From the NCBI RefSeq assembly GCF_963675165.1, contig NC_087382.1, forward strand, positions 2,750,463 to 2,814,462: a DNA stretch of 64,000 nucleotides. Direction: 5' to 3'. Shown here in pieces: positions 36,280 to 49,749 of this stretch. The notes below the pieces were generated by a model that saw only the letters and a program-made list of their open reading frames with translations, made no database searches and was not told where the DNA came from. The translations under genes were made by a program, and so were the position numbers. Each line of letters begins with the position of its first letter. Position 1 is the first letter of the stretch. Source of the DNA: Halichondria panicea (lineage: Eukaryota > Porifera > Demospongiae > Suberitida > Halichondriidae).

Positions 36280-39200
36280 CTGTATATATATCACAAATTG
36301 CGAATGAGGCAAATGACTCTTTGGAATCGAACTAATGCGTTTTCTGGCAAGGATCGTGTGTCATTACCATTATACTAATTTAGTTTTTGCGATTTTATTT
36401 TTGCGAAGTGATCAACACTCGCAAAGTTCACATAATTATGTTTGATGCCATTGCAGTGATACGGTATCATGGTGTACAGTTGCTTACTTGTCCAAAGCTC
36501 GTGAGAAGCTGACGTACGCCACAACTGCTGAGTCATCACCTAATATCTGGACTTTAGGGCTCATCATCATTGTGCTCTCAGCCTCATATTCCGGCGCTGT
36601 GTGTGTATGTGTGAGGTGTGGTGTGTGTGTGTGTGAGGTGTGGTGTGTGTGTGTGTGGGTGGGTGTGTGTGAGGTGTGCTTACTGTTAGCGAGAGTCCAC
36701 TTAGAGAACTCCAACCCTTGCAATAGTTGTGTGCCTCCTTCCTTACAGAAGGTGAGCAGCTCTGAGGAACACAGCTTCCTGCAGTAGGACACAATCATGT
36801 TATAGTGGGTTAGATCAAAGGCTCTGAAGTACAATACTTGTGGCCTCTGTTCTGTCTGAGTATAGTTACGGTTGCAATAACAGCAGCAAATAACAGAATT
36901 ATTATAGGAAGCAACCACCCCCCACAGTCTCATTAATTAAGCCTCCCAGGAGAGGACCCCCCACAGCCTCACCTGAATGCCTGGTAGTCTCGTGCAGTGA
37001 CTGCCTCCATGAGAGCTTTAGTTCGGCCCAGCAACTCCTTCTCTTGCGTGTCCTCATAAATAGTTTCTATCGCTAGAAGAAGGCAACAACACATGAACAC
37101 AAGAATGAGAGCTACGTACACAATAGACAATCTGAATAAATTACAGGCTCCCAAACAAAATTTTACAGTGATTTGTCAATTCGATACCCACCCGCCTCCT
37201 CACATTCCCGGCTGTTTCCCGTGGGCGTACTGGCCTCGGCCGGGGGTGTCTTGAGTTCAGTATCAGAATTACGAGACTTGAGCAGATTTAGAGCTGACGT
37301 AGCCATCATTGTCGTGAGAATAGCTCCCTTCAACTTGCGCCGAGCGTTGAACTTCTTGAGACCAGCTAACGTTGCCTGGCGATGAATCGTCTTGGCAACC
37401 TTTTGCCTTTGCTGTATATAATTATACGCTATTATAATAATAGATCACTAATTAACAGCTACTAAATAAATACAACTTTTAGCTTTGAAATTGGACGTTC
37501 CCAACACAAGTTATGGACAATTGAAGAATTAGCTACGAAAACAGGCCTGATTCTGAAATAAACATAGCCATGTGTGTGGGTGGTGGGTGTGGCTTACGCT
37601 GATCCAGGGGTTCAGGAGAGCCTGACTGGCAGTGATACGCTTGCTGGGATCAGGGTTCAACATGTCGCGGATGAGTTGTTTCACTTCATTCGACACCGTG
37701 TCCCATTCAGGTGATGGAAACTGAAGTAGAAGGAACATCGTATTTACTCTAAATATAAGACATTTGGATATTTCTCCTATCATTTTTGCATAATTATTTG
37801 TAGTGTCACCTGAAATCGAAAAATTGATGAATAAATACAAACAAGTCTTACTTGTTACAGAGTGTGATAGTTTATGCTGTAAGGTGGTGGTCTAAGTACG
37901 ATGTTTAGGGGCCACACAGCACACACAACACACACACACACACACACACACCCACCCACACACACACACACACTCGTTGTTACGCACATCGAATCTTGCT
38001 GACTTGATCTGAGCGTACAGCTTCTCTTGTGATTCATCCCAGAATGGCGGGTAACCGACCAATAGGATGTACAGGATGACACCACACGCCCACACATCCA
38101 CAGGGGTGTGGTAGGGAGCTCTCTTAAGCACCTCAGGTGACAGGTAACCAGGGGTACCGGCAAAACCTAGTAGACATTGCTCAGAATCATCTAGCATGTA
38201 ATAATTATTATAGCTTTAATTAAGTAATTTACTGCTCTGGCAATTGTACCCCTCCCAGTCAGTAGGTCTGTAATATAATATGGACACTAAATCATCTAGC
38301 TTATAAATACTTAATTAAGTATTTTACTGCTCTGGCAATTCAGCAATGTACCCCTCCAGTATATTGTACACTAGCCTAGCTTGTAAACATAGTTTAAAAG
38401 CTCTAATAAGTATTTACCGTTCTATATAGCAAGCAACCTAATGTAGTACTCCCCTCATTAGGTAGACTCAACTCACCATGCCATGTTGATTGGTTTGATC
38501 CATCCAGCTCTACAGCTAGGCCAAAGTCAGCCAGCTTGACTATGGCATCCTTGGTCTTACTAGATAGCAGAAGATTCTCAGGCTATGAGGATGAGAGGTT
38601 AATATGGGCAGTGGACATGATGATCATGATCACCTTCAGATCTCTGTGGATGATGTTCTTCTGGTGGCAATACTCGACACTCTCCAGCACTTGTTGCATA
38701 CACGAGCTGTGAACACAAGCGTGTGTGTGTGGTAGGCGGGGGTACAGAGTGTGTGTGCGTGGTGGGCGGGAATATAGAGTGTGTGTGTGTGGTGGGCGGG
38801 GTACAGAGTGTGTGTGTATGTGGCTAACCTGGCGTCCCTCTCACTGTAAAACTCTCTGGCTACTATCTCATCAAACAACTCTCCCCCGGTCACCCTGGAG
38901 GAGGACACACACACACAGTGATACTAGTGTACAGCCAGTGTGAGGACACCACTCACATATCAAACACGAGGTAATGATGGTTGTCATCATTTAAGCTGTC
39001 GTGGAGCTGGACAATATTTGCATGTTTGAGATGACGACAAATTCTCTCCTCTTTCTCCAGCTTACGCATATCTGTGTGTGTGTGGTGGGTGGGTGTGTGT
39101 GTGGTGTGGGTGGGATGTTGTTCAATAAAGACTCAATAGCTGAGCACCCACACTGTTGCTACCAAGATGATTGCAATCCTACAAGTATGCAGGCAGGAAT

Positions 39201-39620
39201 CACTATATAGTCCATTGCATCCAGGGAATGCTGCTTATGAGGAAGACCATACAAGGTTGGGTGGTCTCAACCATTCACCACTATAAACAAACTAACAGTG
39301 ACGGACATGCTAATGTAATGAAGCACTGCTAGACACTCTGTTGTTACATAGTGATCATCTTTTAGGCCTTCAACACATATTTTTTTTATCGGTGCCTAAG
39401 AAAATGTTCACTACCTGACAACCAGGGTAATGTTGAAACACCACGATACATGTACAGTGAAATCAGCACCTCCAACTATAGGGGCTATTGTGTGCGACAC
39501 TGTTATGACATCCAATCAACAAGATATACACTTAACAAAACAAGGGAATAAAATAGCTGTAATTTGGACCCATCTATTATTACATTCTTAGGAGTAATGA
39601 CCACTTAAGGACAGGGTTAC

Positions 39621-39678
<58 letters not shown>

Positions 39679-40121
39679 CTTGCTGTCAGCCTGCGCTTAT
39701 TGATGATCTTGGCTGCATATTGCTTTCCCGTGACCTTGTGCTCACATCTCTTCACAATACTGAAGGCACCTCTAGAAATGTGAAACAAAGATTATCAACA
39801 CAACTGTTTGTCAACTGTCACTAGCATAACATAGACATACCATATGCTGTATTATAATTATCAGTGGTTTCAACAGGTTTTGGCCGGCTATTGTTAAATT
39901 TCTGCTTCTTTCATTTCAGCCAGATACTCATATGTACACAATTCTGATTGTAGTGGTACACACACACACAGCCAGTGATTGGGTAGCTAGCTGCATGCTG
40001 CTCGGGTATTAGCTAGCTAGCTAGGTGCAGACACTTGACTGGTCATAGCTAGCACGGTTACTTACTTTCCCAGCTCTTCTTTCAGCTCATAGATAGCAGA
40101 AAAGGGAGGTTTCTCATCCAT
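36127..40121 (-). CDS. CAMK2: Calcium/calmodulin-dependent protein kinase II (CaMKII)
   Basis: Thirteen exons: 40066-40121, 39677-39771, 38957-39071, 38829-38894, 38634-38706, 38477-38582, 37988-38166, 37598-37720, 37192-37411, 36973-37072, 36684-36778, 36488-36596 and 36127-36220; 476 residues (human alpha form 478). Kinase motifs: [62 protein letters not shown]. The regulatory segment [20 protein letters not shown] then GAILTTM keeps the autophosphorylation Thr (RQAT, equal to Thr286) and the calmodulin-site TT pair. A short linker leads to the hub domain ([36 protein letters not shown]), which forms 12-14-mers. It is complete and probably active. Confidence 0.96.
36345..36470. mobile_element. 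MITE-like element E, copy 2 (inverted, CaMKII last intron)
   Basis: Reverse complement matches 34541-34690: TACCGTATCAC, TTCGCAAAAATAAAATCGCA, GGTAATGACACACGATCCTT. Confidence 0.65.
39626..39676. repeat. (AC)n tract directly at a CaMKII splice donor
   Basis: On the transcribed strand the intron after exon 39677-39771 begins AGAG|GTGTGTGTGT and continues as pure GT for about 50 bp. Confidence 0.9.
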
Positions 40122-40604
40122 CCTGACAGCCTGTAGTCACCGTGGTCTAGTCTTCTCTCGAGAAGTCTCAGTACAGTACACCTCCAGGTACTAGGTACGT
40201 TAATATTCTGCCCTACCGGTAATTACCTCACGAGCCCCTCCCCCCTTCTACACAAGGGCATAGATGATACAGTACTGACAAGACAAGGGCTAGCCCCAAT
40301 TTCACCAGGCCGATTTTTTCTAATGGATGTACATTCCATTAGAGAAAATCTCCTGAAAAGTTCATGGACACTGTAACTTTCATTTCATATCACTGCTGGA
40401 CTATCAGATAAGAGTAATGATTGGACCAAAACCATGTTTTGCACAATAATTATGGGGAATCAGGTTTACAGAGAGACACACAACCAAGCAAAACACGACA
40501 TGTGATTCACGAAACTCTATAAAAATTTTTATACAAGTCACTCGATGAACTACAATTTGTGCAGAGAGAGAGTGTGTTCAGTTTGCCATCATTCGGTGGG
40601 GCGG
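40122..40604. other. CaMKII promoter region / eL41 3' flank
   Basis: About 480 bp with CTCCAGGTACTAGGTACG near the CaMKII side and a short hairpin around 40315-40350 (TTTTTTCTAATGGA..TCCATTAGAGAAAA). No coding exon recognised. Confidence 0.45.
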
Positions 40605-40959
40605 CTACTTCGCTCTTTGCCTCATCTTTCTGCGCTTTCTCTTCAGCCTGTAAGGGAGATAATAGCATGAATCAATACTTAAGCACTTATGGGATGTTTT
40701 TGTGAGGGGCAGACATACCTTCGCATTCGCTTCTTCTTCCACTGTGTGCATTTAGGGGTGGGGAATGGAAAAACAAACAGTTAAACATGGAATTGCAATT
40801 ATAAACGAACACATTAATATTCAACAAATTAAGTATTTCTACACTTAGCAAAGACACAGATGAAAGGATACTATTAAATAGCCTAATATAAATACAATCA
40901 CTTGATCAGAAGAGAGAAAACTAACAACAAAAATAAAGTCAATTTACCTTATCCCTCAT
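40605..40959 (-). CDS. RPL41: Large-subunit ribosomal protein eL41 (25 residues)
   Basis: Three coding exons: 40948-40959 (12 bp), 40719-40741 (23 bp) and 40605-40647 (43 bp). Joined, they encode MRDKWKKKRMRRLKRKRRKM then RQRAK, 25 residues. That is the length and near-exact sequence of eL41, the smallest eukaryotic ribosomal protein, which is almost all Lys/Arg and sits at the subunit interface. Introns have proper GT-AG ends. A non-coding first exon probably ends at AACAAG|GTGAGT near 41090. Too short for ORF scanning; the longer acidic frame here (AEEKAQKDEAKSEVAA) is only its shadow. Confidence 0.93.
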
Positions 40960-41748
40960 TGTTCCAATATGATCACCTGACAAACAGTAGGAGACAAACG
41001 TTAACACATGATAAACTATGGAACAATTCAGACAGAAACAGTGAAGATTGAGTGCATACTAAACAGATCAAGACACTCACTTACTCACCTTGTTGGCTTT
41101 AGATCAAAAGGACATGTGCTTCGTGCGCATGCGCAATATATATGGGCCAACACACACATGACTGTACGTTATTAATGATGACATCACAGCCGATCAACAA
41201 ACTGTTATCTGTCGATCGCGATCGCTAAAGCTAGCTACTATTTTTCACACACTCTCATTAGACGGTGCCCTATCTACGCGTACTGTACTGCTTCCCTAGA
41301 GGCCATCATCGACTGCTCTCAAGCCCAAAGCCTCCGTAAGATAATCAACCAAGCGTTATCAAAGTGAGGAGTATATGTACACATATGTGTGACCTACCTA
41401 GTTACCTGAGTGTGTGGCTTGTAGCTGTACTAATGGTCCCTATGTATATAAGCTCTCACAAGTCCATATGTACTAGTAATGACGTAGCCATGTCGATGCA
41501 AACACCCTCTGATTAGTTAGATAAAGACTGCAGTACATTCGTCTCGTACATACACACGTACATGTATATAGCCACTAGTACTGTATACACACATTATATA
41601 GCACGTAATTGTAGGCTTAGTTTTGTCTAGTTTTCATCGATCTTACCACTTTCAATTCACAACATGGCTCATCCTTGACCTTTTGACCCTGCCACACCCT
41701 CTTCTTGATCCGTACATGTCACTATATAAGTCCTACCCTCTACAGAAT
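40960..41748. promoter_or_regulatory. Divergent promoter region of eL41 (-) and RAB5 (+)
   Basis: Contains the eL41 5' UTR exon (about 41090-41115), a perfect palindrome TGCGCATGCGCA at 41124-41135 (NRF-1-like), and the RAB5 5' region ending in a likely acceptor TCTACAG just before its ATG. Confidence 0.5.
41124..41135. promoter_or_regulatory. NRF-1-like palindromic site TGCGCATGCGCA
   Basis: Exact 12-bp palindrome matching the NRF-1 consensus, just upstream of the inferred eL41 first exon. The same core occurs at 44537-44547 before CDC6. Function inferred from position only. Confidence 0.5.
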
Positions 41749-44252
<2,504 letters not shown>

Positions 44253-44638
44253 CTACTACCCTCTAAACTTTAACTTAATAACAATATTTTCTGTGTACAT
44301 TTATTATTATGGACTACTGCAAGCAAGCATGTTCAGTTACTGATTACGTTGTTGTTTTACGTCACACTGCATTGTTAAAATGTCCCATAGCACTGCTTGT
44401 CTGTTTGTTGCCTTTTAAAATGTTGTTCTTGCCATTTAAACGTGTTGTTTGATTTGCTGAACTGCTGATCTGTATGACTGTATTCATTGTAGCGGCACAC
44501 CCCTTTTTAATAATCGAGAGATACGCCCCCTATTAGTGCGCATGCGCGATACATTTTGGGGCGGGTTATTGGCGGTAAGCAGGTGCTGATTGAAACAGAG
44601 GTGAAATTTGTTGCAAAGAAGTGCCGAAGAGATCGAGT
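44253..44638. promoter_or_regulatory. RAB5 3' end / CDC6 promoter
   Basis: About 385 bp. Holds TGCGCATGCGC at 44537-44547 (same NRF-1-like core as before eL41), with GGGGCGGG close by at 44559. Consistent with a TATA-less housekeeping promoter. Confidence 0.5.
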
Positions 44639-47258
44639 ATGTACAGTTTAAGAAGTGTAAAATCCGCCAGTAAGTCAAGGGACTCGAGCGCTCAAACCAC
44701 GATTGATTTTCGAAGGAGAAAAAGAGCCTCCACTTCGATAAAGGAGGGTCAACCCAGTGAAGATGTACTTGAAGTGAACAAGTCCTCTCCTCCTAAGAGA
44801 ACTAAGAGCCTCCAGGAGTCAGGTAAGTGTCCCCACACACACTGCATTAGTAACTACTAACACGATAATTTGTAATTAAAATTATTTTAATAATTCATTT
44901 AATCGTCCGTCCACCCACTCCACACCACACACAGTAGTCCCACCGCCCACATTCACCCGTACACCAGTGACCAGACACAGTACTCGTAAGATGGCTGAGG
45001 CCGCTACGAGGTCAACAAGAAGTACATCAACTCCACATAGGAAAGCACCACACCCACTAACTGCGTTCATATCACCCCTCAAACCGAATAACACACCAGT
45101 CAAATCACCAGTCAAGCCATGTGATCTCACCCCCACCACCACCCCCTGTCATGTGACTCCTCGGAAAAGCCCAAAATGTAAGTATTCGTCTCACACAATT
45201 ACGTGTCTAGTAATAGTGTCCCTCCTCCAATGTGTAGCCACTGTTAGACGTCTACGCTTCACCGAGTCTTCATCAGCGTACGAGGTCAAAAGGTCACTCC
45301 ACAACAGTCGTCCTGAGTCACTATTGTGTCGTGATGACCAACTCTCGTCTCTCAACTCATTCATGACCTCTCATCTACACAAGGGAACCTCCGGAGCACT
45401 CTATATATCTGGGGCCCCTGGTATGTCATGTGATAATAGCCGCCATGTCATGTGATATTATATGGCCTGTTCCAAATTTAAGACTTGAGCATACCATCTG
45501 ATAGAGCTCCTTCTACGCTTTCAGAAAATCAGTGAATTTAGACCCATCACTCATAATACGTAATTATGCATATTTTTGTTCAGGTACTGGGAAAACTGCT
45601 TGTCTTAGTACGGTGCTTGAGAAGTCGTGTGATCTTATTGACCACACCCACATTGTGACAATCAACTGCATGAGCGTGGAACAACCGCAGGCCATCTACT
45701 CCCGTATTGCAACTGCCCTGCTGGGGTCAAAGGTCGGCAAAACAAAGAGCTCCTCAGTCCTCCAACAAGAACTAGTGAAACACATCACAAAACACAGAAC
45801 GTAAGTCAGTGGATCTTATGGTAGCTTTCTAATAAGGTTTGTATTTCAATATTGGCATCAGTACCTCCCTCCCTCCAGTCTGATAGTGCTGGATGAGGTG
45901 GACCAGTTGGACTGTAGGGGTCAAGAAGTGCTCTATACCATATTTGAATGGCCTGCTCTACCTGGATCTAAACTACTGCTCATTGGTAAGCCCACCAACT
46001 ATTCCTGTGTGTGTGTGAGCTGTTGACCCGGTTTCATTTTCTTATTTTCCTCTTGTGGTGATGCAGGTATAGCCAATGCTCTGGATCTGACGGATCGTGT
46101 GTTGCCACGGTTACAATCTCATGTCCGTTGTAAGCCACAACTGCTACACTTCCCGCCCTACAACAGAGAACAGATTGTCACCATCCTCCAGGTGTGTGTG
46201 TGTGTGTGTGTGTGCGTATTGGTTCTCTGTACCTACGTTGTAATTGTATGTACCTTGTACTTTCCTCACTCTTTCTTTGCTACCTCCAGAGTCGAGTGGG
46301 CGGGGCTGGACTTATTGAACCAATGGCTGTGCAGTTCTGTGCTCGTAAAGTGGCCTCAGTTCATGGTGATGTGAGAAAGGCTCTCGATATCTGCAGGTAT
46401 GCCCACACACCTCACACATTACACACTCCCTCACACCTCACACTCCCTCACACCTCACACTCCCTCACAGACGTGCTATTGAGAAGGCAGAACTGGACAA
46501 GGAGAATGAAGCCACACCCCTTCCCCTACGTATCACGCTACGTCATGTTGCTGATGTCATCGCTGAGGTCAGCAAAACAATCATGTTATCTGATAGTACA
46601 TGCTTTGTACTGTACACAGGAATTTTCATTTCTTGTGCAGCACTGCTAACTTGTCCCTCTGTGTAGGTGTATGGATCAGGAGTCAGTGTGGGGGAAACCA
46701 CTTTCCCCTTACAACAGAAGCTGGCTGTGTGTACTCTGCTGTGTATGGTGCGAGGTAGAGCTAGGAAGGAGACCAGCCTGGGCAAACTGTATGACTCTTA
46801 TGTCAAGGTAAGAGCAGTGGCAGTACCTTGTGTACATGTATTCTCTGTACATTCTAGTCATTCTTTGTTGCCTCCGTGTGTGCTTGTGTACATGTATTCT
46901 CTGTACATTCTAGCCACTCTTTGTTGCCTCCGTGTAGGTGTGTCGTCACCGTCGGTTACGCAGTGAGGGGGAGAGTGTGTTTGTGGGTCTGTGTGATATG
47001 TTAGAGACTCGAGGGATTATTGTTACCAAGACAACCAAGGATAGGAGAGACAGCAAGGTAAAGACTGTGTGTGTGTGTGTGTGTGTGTTAAGCTAGCCAC
47101 AACTGTATGGTGTTCTCGTCCCTGTATTAATACTTCTGTGCCACTTTCTCTGTATATAGGTAACTCTGAAGTTGGAGGAGGCAGAGTTGGAGCATATCCT
47201 ACAGGACAAGCTGCTCATCACTTCAGTGCTAGAGCATGGCGTACCTCGGCCAGCGTAG
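44639..47258 (+). CDS. CDC6: Cell division control protein 6 (CDC6), replication licensing ATPase
   Basis: Eleven exons: 44639-44822, 44935-45177, 45238-45420, 45584-45800, 45879-45985, 46067-46191, 46290-46396, 46471-46567, 46667-46807, 46938-47057 and 47160-47258; 540 residues (human 560). N-terminus with AQTTIDFRRRKR, aligning to human AQATISFPKRK, and several SP/TP sites (SPLKP, TPRKSP) fitting CDK control. AAA+ core: SGAPGTGKTACLS (Walker A), LIVLDEVDQLDCRGQEVLYT (Walker B), LLIGIANALDLTDRVLPRLQ (sensor 1), CARKVASVHGDVRKALDICR (sensor 2). A C-terminal winged helix follows. With ORC and CDT1 it loads MCM2-7 at origins. Confidence 0.97.
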
Positions 47259-47571
47259 GAACTACCAGTGTGCTCAGCCTACCTTCCTTTTTAACCTGTT
47301 GTATTTATATAACTATTATAACATCATGATAATTATCTGATGCGTTCGAGATCTGTTCTACTGATTCCCACAAACTATAATTATGTGACTTGTATGAACA
47401 TTTTTAATCATTCCATTAGTTAATTTGCCCATCCTCACAATAATTAGTTAAGCAGTTATAAGTCACTTACAATTAAATAATTATATTCATGGAACATCAG
47501 TGTACGTGTGTGAGATAAAATAACGTAATAATTATGATCGATAAAAACAGCTGCTACTAGTAACTAGTATA
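47259..47571. other. Convergent 3' ends of CDC6 (+) and obscurin-like gene (-)
   Basis: AT-rich spacer of 313 bp between two stop codons. AT-rich poly(A) candidates on both strands. No coding sequence. Confidence 0.55.
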
Positions 47572-48332
47572 TTAATTCAGTGAGGAATGTTTTGAAGTTT
47601 GTCTATCGTCTTGGAGACCACTTGAACGACGTCCTTGTGGGTGTGGCTTATCTTCAGAGCTATCAATACTTGATTGTCGATGTGACTGAACCCAGCTATG
47701 TCGTTGACATTGTACGGCTGTGAGTCGTCGCCGTGGGTTACGCACCAGTGCTCTATATTGTACGAAGTCTCTAGCCTCAGAGAGGAGGGCGGAGTAAGGG
47801 GCGGAGTCAGTGTCCAGGGTACATGAGGCTATGTTGGACACGGTGGACTCTGGGGTGGTCCCTAGGAAGGGGGACATTCCCGTGAGCCTGTGTGTGTGGG
47901 CGGGGAAGTCAGTGTGTGTGTGGGCGGGCGGGACATACAATACTTAAAATGTAACAGTTGGGGTGTACACTACTACTGCTTACATGAGGTAAGTGATGGT
48001 ACCCAGGCTCCACACATCAGCTGCTGTAGTGAGTGGCTGGAGGGCGACCACTTCTGGAGACATGAACTCCACTCGGCCCTCTAGTCTGGCCAACTGATTA
48101 CCAGACTCTATGAAGCGGGAAAGGCCAAGATCACAGATCTTGATATCTTTGTGTCCACTTGTTAGCAAGATGTTGTCGGGCTGTGTGTGTGGGGGTGTGT
48201 GTGTGTGTGTGTGTGTGGGGGGGTGTGTGTGTGTGTGTGTGTGGGTGTGTGTGTGTGTGTGTGTGGGGGGGTGTGTGTGTATGGGGGGGGTGTGATTTTT
48301 GTTCTACAATAGTCTGTTTTAGGACATCATTA

Positions 48333-48389
<57 letters not shown>

Positions 48390-49565
48390 CACACACACTA
48401 CAGTACTCACGCTCAGGTTGACTAAGATGATCTTGTCGTCATGGAGATACTCCAAACCCTCAGCTATCTTCCGAGTATATTGAGAAGCGACTTGCTCTGT
48501 CAGCACTGGCTGGGAGGATAGGAGGTCATCCAGAGACCCACCAGACACACTAGAGGGAAGGAACTATAAACTTAGAAAGTACCTTAAAGGGCTACAAAAT
48601 GCATCTATTTGTGATCTGCAATCCTAACTCAAGTTATGAGCACTCAAAGTAAGCTGTAAAGCAAAGACTATTTCGAATAAACCCTCTGTAATAGTAGTCT
48701 GAAAATTCCGTAATTAAGTATCGAAAATGCTACACATAGTGATAAAGTCTCTGCACGTACTATTCCAGAACTAGAGTGACATGAGAGTCATTGAGGAAGG
48801 CATCTTCCATCGCCACCACCCGAGGATGGGAGAGGCTGTGATGCATGTCATACTCTGCTAGAGCTCGTTCCTTCTCCTCCGTGGTGATGGTGGGCATGTG
48901 TTTAGCCGTGTACAGACGATCAGTGGTGCGCTCTCTGCACTGTAGCACACTGGCAAAGGTGCCTCTGTGTGTATGGAGTGGGCGTGAGTGTGGAGTGTGT
49001 GTGTGTGTGTGTGGAGGGTAAATACAATAGCACAACAGACTGTTAAATGGGATGATTGATATTATTCTATGCTAATATATAATTATACGTACGTACCTCC
49101 AAATTTCTTGACCTTTCTCATAGTCGAGTTCAAACGATCTCATTTTCAGTCGAACCTCATCACAGTTGCTATCAGTTTCCGAGTCTTGTAGTGACACCAC
49201 GGCAACGGGGCCGGTAACCTTGCTGTGTCCTCCCACGCCCACTTGATTAGCTGCGGCCACTCTAAAGACGTGTGACACTCCAGGTACCAGGTTCTCCATC
49301 ACATGAGCAGTGATGTCACTCACCGAAGTAGTCTAATACATGTGGGGGAGAGACAAGTGCATAATGATAAATAAATGTTGAGTAAGTTATGAGCAGTCAA
49401 AGTGATACACAAAAATAGGCTAATTTCAGAGAAAACACAAACGCTATAGTCTTCATGCGACAAGTATTGCCCCCCCCCCCCACACACACACTCCTCACAC
49501 ACACACACACGCACACACACGCACACACACACACACGCACACACTCCTCACACGCACACACACAC

Positions 49566-49608
<43 letters not shown>

Positions 49609-49675
49609 CTCCTCACACACACACACACACACACACGCACACACACGCACACACACACACACGCACACACTCCTC

Positions 49676-49749
<74 letters not shown>

